The notes: generated by a model from the letters alone, not told the origin. A stretch of DNA of 64,000 bases from Tepidimicrobium xylanilyticum (GCF_900106765.1 NZ_FNNG01000013.1:1-64000); one strand, 5' to 3'; positions 25,111-34,156 are shown, counted from the first letter of the stretch. Numbers and translations are program-made.

Positions 25111-25139
25111 TTGTAAAAAACTTAACCCTCTGATATAAT
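25111..25139 (+). promoter_or_regulatory. Sigma-A promoter with extended -10 for the Asp23 operon
   Basis: TTGTAA (25111-25116) and TATAAT (25134-25139) are 17 bases apart, and TG at 25131-25132 gives an extended -10. It begins 7 bases after spoIIIAH and would produce a vegetative transcript. Confidence 0.8.
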
Positions 25140-25174
25140 TACTCTAAGGAGTTTCACTAATGGGAGGTAATAAG

Positions 25175-25573
25175 ATGACGGAGTTATCTAGTAATGATAA
25201 AATCAAATATGGCACTGTAAAAATCGCCAATGAAGTTGTATCTATTATCGCTGGATTAGCTGCTACAGAAGTTGAAGGTGTATCCAGCATGAGTGGTGGA
25301 ATTACAGGAGACATTACAGAAATGTTTGGTATGAAAAATCTATCTAAAGGCGTTAAAGTTGAAGTTGGTGAAAAAGAAACAGCTATTGATATATTTTTGA
25401 TTGTAGAATATGGTTATAAAATTGCTGAAGTTGCAATGAAGGTACAACAAAATGTAAAGGAAGCAGTTGAAACTATGACCGGCTTAAAAGTTGTTGAAGT
25501 GAATGTAAATGTTCAAGGCGTTAACATACCAAAGGAAGAACCAAAAATAGATAGTGAAACAAGAGTAAAATAA
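25175..25573 (+). CDS. Asp23/Gls24 family envelope stress protein
   Basis: A 132-residue cytoplasmic protein of the Asp23 family: GTVKIANEVVSIIAGLAATE, then EGVSSMSGG, IDIFLIVEYGYKIAEVA, and NVNVQGV near the end. In Staphylococcus, Asp23 is held at the membrane by AmaP and affects envelope stress. GGGAGG lies 8 bases before ATG 25175; the ATG at 25160 overlaps that site. A hairpin follows, then AmaP and a DUF2273 protein. Confidence 0.92.
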   Translation: MTELSSNDKIKYGTVKIANEVVSIIAGLAATEVEGVSSMSGGITGDITEMFGMKNLSKGVKVEVGEKETAIDIFLIVEYGYKIAEVAMKVQQNVKEAVETMTGLKVVEVNVNVQGVNIPKEEPKIDSETRVK

Positions 25574-25579
25574 TATATT

Positions 25580-25602
25580 TACCCTCTGGCAACCAGAGGG
25601 TA
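25580..25602 (+). terminator. Hairpin after the Asp23 gene
   Basis: TACCCTCTGG (25580-25589) pairs with CCAGAGGGTA (25593-25602) around a CAA loop. It is very stable, but the following tract AATTTTAAA is weak, so it may act as a leaky terminator that lowers expression of amaP relative to the Asp23 gene. Confidence 0.7.
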
Positions 25603-25634
25603 ATTTTAAATATTAGTCGTAGGAGGATGACTCT

Positions 25635-26183
25635 ATGCTTTTAATTGATAACGTTATATTAGTCCTTTTATCTTTATTAACAGCTATATTTTCACTATTA
25701 ATGATTATATTTCCTTTCGAGCAGGTTGGACCTATTACTTCGGAATTATTGGTTAATTTTATCAAAGGAATAAAAGAAAATTATATTTACGTTGCAATTG
25801 GACTAGCCTTGTTGTTATTGAGCATCAGAATGTTGCTTATAGGATTAAAGATTAAGGGAAGAAAAGATAATACAACCTATTTAATACAGCAAACGGATTG
25901 TGGTGAAATACTCATTTCTTCTGAAACTGTAAAAGGTTTGGTGGAAAGTGTTTTTAATAAATTTACTGGTATAAAAAATATAACAACTAAAGTTAGAATT
26001 TTAGACGGTCAAATATTCATAAATTTAAAGGGAGAAGTATATCCAGAAATCAATATTCCAGAGACAACTAAACAACTGCAAAATAAAGTAAAAGAACATG
26101 TAGAAAATTCAACTGGAGTTAAGGTTAGTGAGATTAAAGTTATTATTAGTAATGTTGCTTTATCTATTAGAAGTGTAAAATAA
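25635..26183 (+). CDS. amaP: Alkaline shock response membrane anchor protein AmaP
   Basis: A 182-residue membrane protein with two spans (about 6-28 and 50-70) and a cytoplasmic C-terminal domain related to Asp23 (TKVRILDGQIFINLKGEVYP, ending VALSIRSVK). It anchors Asp23-family proteins at the membrane. GTAGGAGG precedes the ATG. It forms the usual trio with the flanking genes. Confidence 0.88.
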   Translation: MLLIDNVILVLLSLLTAIFSLLMIIFPFEQVGPITSELLVNFIKGIKENYIYVAIGLALLLLSIRMLLIGLKIKGRKDNTTYLIQQTDCGEILISSETVKGLVESVFNKFTGIKNITTKVRILDGQIFINLKGEVYPEINIPETTKQLQNKVKEHVENSTGVKVSEIKVIISNVALSIRSVK

Positions 26184-26201
26184 TATATGAGGTGTTTATA
26201 A

Positions 26202-26435
26202 TTGATAAGAGAGTTAATGTATCAATTAATTACATATGTAAAGAACAATAGCAATAAGGTATTAGGTGGTTTTTTTGGTTTCTTATTTGGAATACTAGTA
26301 CTTACAATTGGTTTTTTTAAAACTATATTCCTGTTTTTTACTACTTGGTTTGGATTTATTTTAGGGAGCAAATCCTATAGTTTTAATGATATTAAAGAAC
26401 TATTAATAAGAATATTTTCTAAATCAAATGATTAA
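26202..26435 (+). CDS. DUF2273 family small membrane protein
   Basis: A 77-residue protein with two closely spaced hydrophobic segments, VLGGFFGFLFGILVLTIGFF and TIFLFFTTWFGFILGS. This pattern is that of the DUF2273 proteins encoded with AmaP and Asp23, presumed partners at the membrane. Start is TTG 26202 after TGAGGTG. It is followed by nusB. Confidence 0.82.
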   Translation: MIRELMYQLITYVKNNSNKVLGGFFGFLFGILVLTIGFFKTIFLFFTTWFGFILGSKSYSFNDIKELLIRIFSKSND

Positions 26436-26477
26436 AATATGCAGTTTATTTTGCATCTTAAAATAGGGAGGATAGAA

Positions 26478-26891
26478 ATGGGTAGAAGATACGCAAGGGA
26501 ATCTACAATGAAATTATTATATCAAATGGAAATAAACTCAGATTTTTCAAATTATATGATTGATACCTTTTTTGAATATAACAAGTTCAATCCAAATGAA
26601 AAAGAATATATAGAAAAAGCTATAAGTACAATTGTTGAGAACTTGGATATAATTGACCATCATATTGAGGAAAACTTAGAAGGATGGGAATTACATAGAT
26701 TAGCTAAAATTGATTTATGCATACTTAGAATTGCTATTTATGAGATAATCTATAGGGAGGATATACCTATTGAAGTATCTATTAACGAAGCCATAGAAAT
26801 TGGAAGAACCTATAGTACTTTTGAATCGTCTAAATTTATTAATGGAGTTTTAGGTGGATTTGTCAGAAGAAGGGATGAAGATGGAGAATAA
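26478..26891 (+). CDS. nusB: Transcription antitermination factor NusB
   Basis: A 137-residue all-helical RNA-binding protein that with NusE joins the antitermination complex on rRNA boxA. It begins MGRRYARESTMKLLYQME, and ends INGVLGGFVRR after AKIDLCILRIAIYEI. ATAGGGAGG before ATG 26478 decides the start over an in-frame ATG at 26439. It heads the nusB-xse-ispA block. Confidence 0.93.
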   Translation: MGRRYARESTMKLLYQMEINSDFSNYMIDTFFEYNKFNPNEKEYIEKAISTIVENLDIIDHHIEENLEGWELHRLAKIDLCILRIAIYEIIYREDIPIEVSINEAIEIGRTYSTFESSKFINGVLGGFVRRRDEDGE

Positions 26892-27846
26892 ATATTTTGT
26901 TGGGATAGATACATCCGCATATACTACTTCTCTAGCTGTAATTGATGGTGACAACAATATAGTTTTAAATTTAAGAAAGACATTAAAGGTCAAAGAAGGT
27001 CAAAGGGGCTTAAGGCAACAAGAAGCAGTTTTTCAACATATTAATAATTTACCTCATTTAATAGAAGAGATGACGGCAAATATAGATATCAATGGAATAG
27101 TTACTGTTTCCTGCAGTAATAAACCTAGAAATGTAGAAGGTTCTTATATGCCTGTCTTTATTGTTGGGAGAAACCAAGCATTCATATTATCAAAAATATT
27201 AGGAGCAAACTTTAAAGAATATAGCCATCAGGAAGGACATATTGGAGCTGGGATAATGGGCAGCTCTTTAAAATGTAGTGAAAGGTTTTTTTGCCTTCAT
27301 ATTTCAGGAGGTACAACTGAATTGCTACTGGTTAGTAACAAAGGGAATCGAATATACGTTGAAATAATTGGTGGAACTTTAGATATAAGTTTAGGACAAT
27401 TAATAGATAGAATTGGAGTAAAGTTGGGATTCCGTTTCCCTTGCGGACAGGATCTTGATAGAATATCACAGACTGGTAGACCTTTAAACTTAAAAGTGCC
27501 TATCAAAATAAGCAAAGGTACCTGGTTTAATTTATCAGGCCTTGAGAATTATTTTAGCAGCTTAATAGAAAGTAAAAACTATGATCTTGAAGATATTGTA
27601 TCAACTCTTTTTAGTGCAGTGACAAATCTAATCTTTAAAGTAATTAATAATGCGTATATGGAATATGGTTTAAAGGAAATATTGATAACTGGTGGAGTTT
27701 CGGCTAATAACTTTATAAGAAGCCATTTGAATGAAAATCTTGTTGACAAGGGGATAAAACCATACTTTGCTCAGAAAAAAATGAGTACGGATAATGGCGT
27801 AGGTATTGCCTTTTTAGGAAAAGAAGGGTATATAGTGGGTGATTAA
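26881..27846 (+). CDS. TsaD/Kae1-like ASKHA-fold protein (paralogue)
   Basis: A 321-residue protein of the Kae1/TsaD fold. Visible are FVGIDTSAYTTSLAVID at the N-terminus, HQEGH near residue 120 (the metal-binding HxxxH), LHISGGTTELLLV, GQDLDRIS, and TGGVSANNFIRSHL. Compared with true TsaD it is diverged, and it lies in the nusB-xseA position where Clostridia carry an uncharacterised paralogue. It could make threonylcarbamoyl transfer or have another carbamoyl/nucleotide role. ATG 26881, with AAGAAGGG upstream, overlaps nusB by 11 bases. Confidence 0.8.
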   Translation: MENKYFVGIDTSAYTTSLAVIDGDNNIVLNLRKTLKVKEGQRGLRQQEAVFQHINNLPHLIEEMTANIDINGIVTVSCSNKPRNVEGSYMPVFIVGRNQAFILSKILGANFKEYSHQEGHIGAGIMGSSLKCSERFFCLHISGGTTELLLVSNKGNRIYVEIIGGTLDISLGQLIDRIGVKLGFRFPCGQDLDRISQTGRPLNLKVPIKISKGTWFNLSGLENYFSSLIESKNYDLEDIVSTLFSAVTNLIFKVINNAYMEYGLKEILITGGVSANNFIRSHLNENLVDKGIKPYFAQKKMSTDNGVGIAFLGKEGYIVGD

Positions 27847-29071
27847 TGTGAAATCTAAACCATTAAAGGTAAGTGAAGTTAATCAATATATAAAAAGAGT
27901 TTTTGCAGGAGATTGGCTATTATCTAATATGCGGGTTGAAGGAGAAATTTCAAATTTTAAGCACCATTATAGTGGACATATGTATTTTTCTTTGAAAGAC
28001 GACAGGGGAAAAATTAAATGTGTTATGTTCAAAAATGATAACAAATACATAGATTTTGATATCAAAGACGGTATAAAAGTAGTATGCACTGGTTATATAT
28101 CCATATATGAGAAGGAAGGAGATTATCAACTCTATGTAAAAGATATAGAGGAAAACGGAATTGGTAATTTATTTGTAGCATTTGAGGAATTAAAAAGGAA
28201 ATTAGAAAAAGAAGGTTTGTTTGATGAATCAAGCAAGAAGAAATTACCTTTTTTTCCTAAAAAAATTGGAATAGTAACTTCTTCTACGGGAGCTGCAATT
28301 AAAGATATAATTACCGTAATAAAAAGACGATTTCCCGTAGCAAATATAATAATATACCCAGTATTAGTCCAAGGAGAACAAGCCCCAGAAGAAATATGTA
28401 AGGGACTTAAATTCCTTGATGAAAGGGAAGACATAGATGTAATTATTACGGGAAGGGGAGGAGGCTCTATAGAAGAGTTATTCGCTTTTAACGATGAAGC
28501 TGTAGCTAGAACCATATTTGCTATGAATACTCCTGTAGTATCAGCTGTAGGGCATGAGACGGATTTTACTATAGCCGATTTTGTTGCTGATTTAAGAGCA
28601 CCTACTCCATCTGCTGCTGCAGAAATTGTTACTCCAGAGCTAGATAAACTGATGGAAGATTTAAATAATAAGTGTAGTAAGTTATGCAGTAATATTAATT
28701 ACTTACTCAGCAATAATAGTGTGAAATTAAGTTATATCAAGAGGAGCTTAGATTTTAATAATCCAGTTTATCAATTACGAGAAAAGGTTCAAGAACTTGA
28801 CAATTTGTTTAAGAGGCTTAACATTATAATGGAAAAGAGGATTGAATTTAGTAAAGGGAAACTAACCAATCTATTTAATAATTTAAATTTTTTAAATCCA
28901 ATTACATCATTAAATAGGGGTTATAGCATCATTTTAGACAAAAATGAAAATATGATTACTACAATAGAAGGTATATCAAAAAATGATGAACTAAAACTGT
29001 TATTAAAAGATGGTATTATTAATGTTAAGGTTATTAATATTAGTAAAGGAGAGCATTATTATGACAAATAA
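27839..29071 (+). CDS. xseA: Exodeoxyribonuclease VII large subunit
   Basis: A 410-residue subunit of the single-strand exonuclease VII. An N-terminal OB fold (LKVSEVNQYIKRVF, MRVEGEISNFKHH and GHMYFSLKD) is followed by the catalytic domain with TSSTGAAIKDI, GRGGGSIEELFAFNDE, VGHETDFTIAD and RAPTPSAAAE. A coiled coil follows, and the C-terminal SLNRGYSII is conserved. Start is GTG 27839, overlapping the previous gene by 8 bases. Confidence 0.95.
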   Translation: MINVKSKPLKVSEVNQYIKRVFAGDWLLSNMRVEGEISNFKHHYSGHMYFSLKDDRGKIKCVMFKNDNKYIDFDIKDGIKVVCTGYISIYEKEGDYQLYVKDIEENGIGNLFVAFEELKRKLEKEGLFDESSKKKLPFFPKKIGIVTSSTGAAIKDIITVIKRRFPVANIIIYPVLVQGEQAPEEICKGLKFLDEREDIDVIITGRGGGSIEELFAFNDEAVARTIFAMNTPVVSAVGHETDFTIADFVADLRAPTPSAAAEIVTPELDKLMEDLNNKCSKLCSNINYLLSNNSVKLSYIKRSLDFNNPVYQLREKVQELDNLFKRLNIIMEKRIEFSKGKLTNLFNNLNFLNPITSLNRGYSIILDKNENMITTIEGISKNDELKLLLKDGIINVKVINISKGEHYYDK

Positions 29072-29294
29072 TGAGCTATCTTATGAAGAGGCATTACAGG
29101 AGTTAGAACGGATAATTGAGGAATTAGAAAAAGATGACTTATCTTTGAAGGATTCATTAGAAAAATTTAAAAGAGGAATTTATCTGTATAATTATTGTAA
29201 TGAGATATTAAAAGCAGTAGAAGGAGAAATAAAAATTTTAATTGAGGATGAAGATGGTGATTTAGAAGAGAAGGATTTCTACTTGGAGGTATGA
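29061..29294 (+). CDS. xseB: Exodeoxyribonuclease VII small subunit
   Basis: A 77-residue helical protein (YEEALQELERIIEELEKDDL, then LKDSLEKFKRGIYLY) that binds the XseA coiled coil. TAAAGGAG before ATG 29061 marks the start, within the last codons of xseA. It is followed after 4 bases by ispA. Confidence 0.93.
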   Translation: MTNNELSYEEALQELERIIEELEKDDLSLKDSLEKFKRGIYLYNYCNEILKAVEGEIKILIEDEDGDLEEKDFYLEV

Positions 29295-29298
29295 TTTA

Positions 29299-30168
29299 AT
29301 GGAAATAAATGAAGAACTAATAAATATAAAGAATGTAATAGAAGAGGAATTATATAAATTGTTAAGTGATAAAGCTGGTTATCAAGAATTAATATTTGAA
29401 TCCATTAATTATAGCTTGTTAGATGGCGGAAAGAGGATAAGACCAATCCTTTTGTTAAAGAGTAGTGAATTGTTTAAAGGAAATTATGACAATTCACTAC
29501 CTTTTGCATTAGCAGTAGAGATGATACATACCTATTCATTAATCCATGACGACTTACCTTCTATGGATAATGATGATTTCCGAAGAGGTAAGCCTACTAC
29601 TCATAAAGTTTATGGAGAAGCTATAGCCATATTATCTGGAGATGGATTATTAAATTTAGCTTTCGAAACTATGTTGGATTATTCTCTGAGAAATTCAAAG
29701 ACTTTAGACGATTATCAAAGGAATATGTGGGCAGCTTATGAGATAGCCAGATATTCAGGTATATTTGGAATGATTGGAGGCCAGGTAGTCGATTTATTAT
29801 CCAATGAAATTAATATGGATATAAATAAGCTTATCTATATGTATGAATCTAAAACTTCTGCACTCATTCAAGCCTCAGTAGTGGCTGGAACTATTTTAGG
29901 GGGCGGAGATAAAGAAGATATACAGAGAATGAGAAAATTTGGATTATATTTGGGCTTAGCTTATCAAATAAGAGATGATATTTTGGATGAGGAGAAGGAT
30001 AAATTAGTTAACAAGGTGACCTTTCTAAGTTTTCATGATAAAAGTAAAGCTATATCTGTAATAGATGAGTTAAGTCAAAAAGCATTTGATATATTAAGCT
30101 ATTATGAAGATAGAGATGTAAATTTTTTGAAAGAGTTGGTTAAATTGCTTACTTATAGAAATTATTAA
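29299..30168 (+). CDS. ispA: Polyprenyl (farnesyl) diphosphate synthase
   Basis: A 289-residue prenyltransferase of the IspA type, condensing isopentenyl diphosphate with allylic primers. The first Asp-rich motif DDLPSMDND has the short-chain form, followed by RRGKPTTHK. GQVVDLL and the second motif YQIRDDILD are present; the Lys-rich region after it reads EEKDKLVNKVTF. Product length is probably C15. It is the last coding gene before the OLE RNA, as in known OLE loci. Confidence 0.93.
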   Translation: MEINEELINIKNVIEEELYKLLSDKAGYQELIFESINYSLLDGGKRIRPILLLKSSELFKGNYDNSLPFALAVEMIHTYSLIHDDLPSMDNDDFRRGKPTTHKVYGEAIAILSGDGLLNLAFETMLDYSLRNSKTLDDYQRNMWAAYEIARYSGIFGMIGGQVVDLLSNEINMDINKLIYMYESKTSALIQASVVAGTILGGGDKEDIQRMRKFGLYLGLAYQIRDDILDEEKDKLVNKVTFLSFHDKSKAISVIDELSQKAFDILSYYEDRDVNFLKELVKLLTYRNY

Positions 30169-30173
30169 AAGTG

Positions 30174-30202
30174 TTGATAATTTACTAGTATTATGCTATA
30201 AT
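30174..30202 (+). promoter_or_regulatory. Near-consensus promoter of the OLE RNA
   Basis: TTGATA (30174-30179) and TATAAT (30197-30202) are spaced by 17 bases, with TG at 30194-30195 as extended -10. Transcription would start near 30209, just before the closing stem of the RNA. It indicates abundant transcription independent of the ispA operon. Confidence 0.88.
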
Positions 30203-30208
30203 TATTTA

Positions 30209-30812
30209 GTTAAACAAGTGGCACAGTATTCTAGTCAATACAGCTAATCTCGAGGGCGGGGCTAAAAATCCGTCGAAGGGCATATCGATGAAGTTCCTTG
30301 TTTCGGCTCGCGACGCCCAGTCGAGGGTCGTTGCAGGGAGTAAGAAAGATGGGGCGATCTGCAATGGCATGCAGGCGTTGACCCTACTTTCGTGGAGACT
30401 TACCATTGTGGTAAGATAAACCTGTATGTTATGTTGAAAAATAAACATACAGAGTAGCCTGCCTTGAGTGATATTGGCGGATGATAAGTTCAACTCTTTC
30501 TACTTAGGGCCCAAGTAGGAAAAGTTTTGTTATCGAAACCAATATTGCAAAAGAGGCTAAGGATTAGGCTGGTTGTTGAGGAAAACTCCTAGACTGTTCT
30601 TAACAGAGGCATATTGAGGATTACAGTGCGGACTAAGTGGCAATCCAGTTCTACTTATGGCGACGTGGTAGTAAAAGAATTAAAGGGAAACCGCTGTTAT
30701 GGCAACATACAGTTTCTTTTAGGGAAATCCTGCTGGACCTTAAGCCGCAAGATTTACTCAGTATGCTGCCACTTGTAGCGAAGCTGATAGCATAATGCTA
30801 TCAGCTTTTAAA
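30209..30812 (+). ncRNA. ole: OLE RNA (ornate large extremophilic RNA)
   Basis: About 600 bases with no credible ORF but with GC-rich conserved-looking blocks, e.g. GAGGGCGGGGCTAAAAATCC near 30251, GGCTCGCGACGCCC near 30305 and GATGGGGCGATCTGCAATGG near 30348. The ends pair: GTGGCACAGTAT (30219-30230) with a GTATGCTGCCAC run ending at 30773. Length, the block order, the position between ispA and a small membrane protein gene, and tlyA-recN-spoIVB-spo0A downstream all match OLE RNA loci. OLE forms a membrane-bound ribonucleoprotein with OapA and other proteins and affects tolerance to cold, alcohol and magnesium stress. The identification is from memory of the class; a covariance-model search would settle it. 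Confidence 0.93.
30781..30812 (+). terminator. 3' hairpin of the OLE transcript
   Basis: AAGCTGATAGCAT (30781-30793) pairs with ATGCTATCAGCTT (30795-30807), followed by TTTTAAAA. The stem is very strong but the T-run is short, so some transcripts may continue into oapA. Confidence 0.8.
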
Positions 30813-30843
30813 ATACCAGCATATATGGAGGAATTTAAGTAGC

Positions 30844-31440
30844 ATGAGTAAAAAAAACGATGTAGGCATGTATGAGAAATATAATTTAAGATGGGTTATA
30901 CTAATTACAATTTGGACTTTTATAATGGCTATAGTTATAAGCGTAATTACAGAGGGATTGGTAAAAAACATAGAAATAGCGTTAGCTTTCATTATATTAT
31001 TAATTATTATATTTATGGGTATATTTTTCGATATTATAGGTATTGCTGTAACTTCTGCTGAAGAAAAGTCCTTTCATGCTATGGCTGCAAACAAAATAGA
31101 AGTAGCTAAATATGCCATTAGATTGATCAGGAATGCAGGGCAAGTGTCAAATTTTTGTAATGATGTTATTGGAGATATAAGTGGTATAATAAGTGGAGCT
31201 ATTAGCACAACTATAATATATAAGTTAATAGCAATTTATGATATAAAGGATGGTATGCTGCTAAGCATAACTTTAACTTCTTTAGTAGCTGCTTTTACAG
31301 TAGGAGGAAAAGCCTTTGGTAAATCAATTGCGATAATGAATTCAGAAAAAATAATTTTGATGACTGCCAAAATAGTCAATATTATAGATGATAAATTGGG
31401 AATAGATTTATTTTCCGATAAGAAGAATAGAAGCAATTAA
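30844..31440 (+). CDS. oapA: OLE-associated membrane protein OapA
   Basis: A 198-residue membrane protein directly downstream of the OLE RNA. Hydrophobic segments lie near residues 15-38, 45-70, 110-130 and 140-160. Between the second and third is SAEEKSFHAMAANKI, and IRNAGQVSNFCNDVIGDISG follows. OapA binds OLE RNA and takes it to the membrane; it has been compared with CNNM-type magnesium transport proteins. ATGGAGG precedes the ATG. In Bacillus-type loci dxs follows; here tlyA follows at once. Confidence 0.9.
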   Translation: MSKKNDVGMYEKYNLRWVILITIWTFIMAIVISVITEGLVKNIEIALAFIILLIIIFMGIFFDIIGIAVTSAEEKSFHAMAANKIEVAKYAIRLIRNAGQVSNFCNDVIGDISGIISGAISTTIIYKLIAIYDIKDGMLLSITLTSLVAAFTVGGKAFGKSIAIMNSEKIILMTAKIVNIIDDKLGIDLFSDKKNRSN

Positions 31441-31468
31441 TGACAAATAGTGTTCTTAGGAGGCATAT

Positions 31469-32287
31469 ATGACGAAAAAGAGAGCCGATATATTAATTTT
31501 TGAAAAGGGTTTTGCAAATTCGAGAGAAAAAGCAAAAAGGATTATTATGGAAGGCGTTGTTTATATTGGAGACAAAAGGATAGATAAGCCTGGAGAACTA
31601 GTAAATGTAAATGATGAAATCAAAATTAAGAATAACCCGATTAATTATGTAAGTAGAGGAGGGTTGAAGTTAGAAAAAGCAATAGATGTTTTCGATATAG
31701 ATCTAAAAGAGAAAATAGCAATAGATATAGGAGCCTCTACTGGGGGATTTACTGATTGTATGTTAAAAAATGGGGCAAAGAAAGTATATGCTATAGATGT
31801 AGGATATGGCCAGCTAGATTGGACTTTAAGGATGGATCCAAGAGTTATAGTTATGGAAAGAACAAATATTAGGTATGTTACAAATAAAGATATTGGTGAG
31901 TTGGTAGATTTTATTACTATAGATGTATCCTTTATTTCTCTAAAATTGGTTCTTTCTGTAGCTAAGAAACTATTAAATGAAGGTGGTAATATTGTTGCAT
32001 TAATAAAACCTCAGTTTGAAGCTGGCAGGGAAAAAGTTGGGAAAAAAGGTTTGGTTAAAGAAAAGAAGGTTCATAAGGAAGTTTTAGAAAATATAATTGA
32101 ATACTGTGATAATATAGGGCTAAAGGTAATTGGTTTAGATTTTTCACCTATAACTGGCAATACAGGGAATATCGAGTTTTTAGCTAATATAACTAAGTCT
32201 GAAAAAATTAAACCTATAGATAAATCAGTGATTCTAACCATTATATCTCAAGCTCATGACAAACTATATGACAAAATTTTAAAATAG
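31469..32287 (+). CDS. tlyA: TlyA family rRNA ribose methyltransferase
   Basis: A 272-residue protein with an N-terminal S4 RNA-binding domain (residues 1-60, KRADILIFEKGFANSREKAK) and an FtsJ-like methyltransferase domain (YVSRGGLKLEKAI, AIDIGASTGGFTDCML for AdoMet binding, FISLKLVL, LIKPQFEAG). TlyA methylates 2'-OH groups of rRNA in mycobacteria; the Firmicute role is less clear. TAGGAGG precedes the ATG. It sits in its usual place upstream of recN. Confidence 0.92.
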   Translation: MTKKRADILIFEKGFANSREKAKRIIMEGVVYIGDKRIDKPGELVNVNDEIKIKNNPINYVSRGGLKLEKAIDVFDIDLKEKIAIDIGASTGGFTDCMLKNGAKKVYAIDVGYGQLDWTLRMDPRVIVMERTNIRYVTNKDIGELVDFITIDVSFISLKLVLSVAKKLLNEGGNIVALIKPQFEAGREKVGKKGLVKEKKVHKEVLENIIEYCDNIGLKVIGLDFSPITGNTGNIEFLANITKSEKIKPIDKSVILTIISQAHDKLYDKILK

Positions 32288-32346
32288 ATTATGAATTAAA
32301 TTGCAAATGTTTAAGATTAGGTTTACCTTAAATTGGAGGTATAGCA

Positions 32347-34050
32347 ATGATAGTGGAATTGAGCATAAGGGATTTTGCTATTATAGATAATTTAAAAATT
32401 AACTTTACAAAGGGCTTTAATGTATTAACTGGAGAAACAGGAGCAGGTAAGTCTATTATAATTGAAAGTATAGGTATGATTCTTGGACAAAGAGCAAATA
32501 GAGACTTAATTAGGACAGGAAAGGAAAAAGCAGTTTTAGAAGGAATATTTTTCTTAGAAAATCCACAGAGGATTAATTCAGTATTGGAAAGCTATGGTAT
32601 AGATAGTGATCCAGATAATTATTTAATTATTACAAGGGAAATATATTCTAATGGTAGAAGCATATCTAGGGTTAATGGTAGAACTGTTACTTTAAACATG
32701 TTAAATAATATTACTGTTAATTTGGTTGATATACATGGTCAGTATGAACATCAATCACTTTTGAATACAGAAAATCATATAAAGCTTATTGATACTTTTG
32801 GAGGTTCAAAATTAAAATTTTTACTTGAACAGGTAGCTAATAAATATAGCGAAATATCAAGTGAAAGAAGAAAATTACAGCGATTAACTCTTGATTCCAT
32901 TGATAGAGATAGAGAAATGGACCTTCTTAAATATCAGATAGAGGAAATTGAAAATTCAAAATTAGGAAATATTGATGAAGAGGAAATTTATAAAGAATAT
33001 AGTAAAATGTCAAATATAAAGGAAATAGGGATGGCATTAGCCGAAATTGCTAATATGATGAAAGATAATAATTATGGCAATGTTTCCATAATTGATAATA
33101 TCAACAAATGTATTTCTAATATTAATAGAATTAAAGATTATGACGATGAACTAAAAGATTATAGCAAAACAATGGAATACATAAACTATGAATTGCAAGA
33201 ATTATATAGAAGTATAATTAGGTATCTAGAAAATTTAGAAATAGATGATGAAAGATTAATGGAATTAGAAAAAAGGATAGATACAATAAACAAATTAAAA
33301 AGAAAATATGGAAATACCATTGATGAAATATTAGAATATAAAAATGAAATTGAGACAAGATATAATACACTACTTAATATCGAAGAGGAAATTGTAAAAA
33401 TTAACAACAATATTAGAAATGCTGAAGAAGAATTAAGCATTCTTTGTGCCCAATTAACAGACTTAAGAAAAGAAATAAGCGAAAGAATAGAAAAGCTTAT
33501 TACTAAAGAATTAGAAGATTTAAACATGGATAATGTAGTTTTCAAAGTGGATTTTAAAAGGCTGGAGGATTTTACCGAAATAGGATGGGATAGAATAGAA
33601 TTTTTAATCTCTACTAATAAAGGTGAAGAACTAAAACCTTTAACTAAAATTATTTCAGGTGGAGAAATGTCTAGAATCATGTTGGCTTTTAAAAGGACAT
33701 TAGCAGATTATGACCATATACCAACTCTAATATTTGATGAAATAGATACTGGTATTAGTGGAAGAGCTGGACAAGTAGTAGGTGAAAAGATTAAAATGAT
33801 ATCAGAAAATCATCAAGTAATTTGCATATCACATTTACCACAAATAGCAGCTCTAGCAGATACACATTTTTTAATAGATAAAAAAACTATTGATAATAAA
33901 ACGACTACTATTGTGAAAAAATTGAATGAAGAAGAAAGAATAGATGAATTATCAAGACTATTAGGAGGAGTAAATTTAACTGATACTACGAAATTGCATG
34001 CTAAAGAAATGTTAGAGATGTCTAAAAAGTTAAAGAGTAACTTTAATTAA
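32347..34050 (+). CDS. recN: DNA repair protein RecN
   Basis: A 567-residue SMC-like ATPase that gathers DNA ends in double-strand break repair. It has Walker A GETGAGKSIIIESIG near residue 30, a central coiled coil (about 160-370), the signature ISGGEMSRIMLAFK, Walker B LIFDEIDTGISG and the H-loop ISHLPQIAALAD. The argR gene found upstream in many relatives is absent. A terminator follows. Confidence 0.95.
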   Translation: MIVELSIRDFAIIDNLKINFTKGFNVLTGETGAGKSIIIESIGMILGQRANRDLIRTGKEKAVLEGIFFLENPQRINSVLESYGIDSDPDNYLIITREIYSNGRSISRVNGRTVTLNMLNNITVNLVDIHGQYEHQSLLNTENHIKLIDTFGGSKLKFLLEQVANKYSEISSERRKLQRLTLDSIDRDREMDLLKYQIEEIENSKLGNIDEEEIYKEYSKMSNIKEIGMALAEIANMMKDNNYGNVSIIDNINKCISNINRIKDYDDELKDYSKTMEYINYELQELYRSIIRYLENLEIDDERLMELEKRIDTINKLKRKYGNTIDEILEYKNEIETRYNTLLNIEEEIVKINNNIRNAEEELSILCAQLTDLRKEISERIEKLITKELEDLNMDNVVFKVDFKRLEDFTEIGWDRIEFLISTNKGEELKPLTKIISGGEMSRIMLAFKRTLADYDHIPTLIFDEIDTGISGRAGQVVGEKIKMISENHQVICISHLPQIAALADTHFLIDKKTIDNKTTTIVKKLNEEERIDELSRLLGGVNLTDTTKLHAKEMLEMSKKLKSNFN

Positions 34051-34083
34051 TTGAAATTTTAAAATTATATAATCCTAATATTT

Positions 34084-34114
34084 AGACTTCTTTGATTTAG
34101 AAGTCTTTTTTTTG
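34084..34114 (+). terminator. Rho-independent terminator after recN
   Basis: AGACTTCT (34084-34091) pairs with AGAAGTCT (34099-34106) across a 7-base loop and is followed by eight T. Confidence 0.93.
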
Positions 34115-34156
34115 CCAAATTCTATTTTTCTTGACATTATAATTAATATTTTTGAA

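Noticed and set aside
30206-30493. Minus-strand 95-codon ORF in the ispA-oapA gap
   Set aside because: Composition is unlike neighbouring proteins, it has no ribosome-binding site, and it lies antisense to the OLE RNA.
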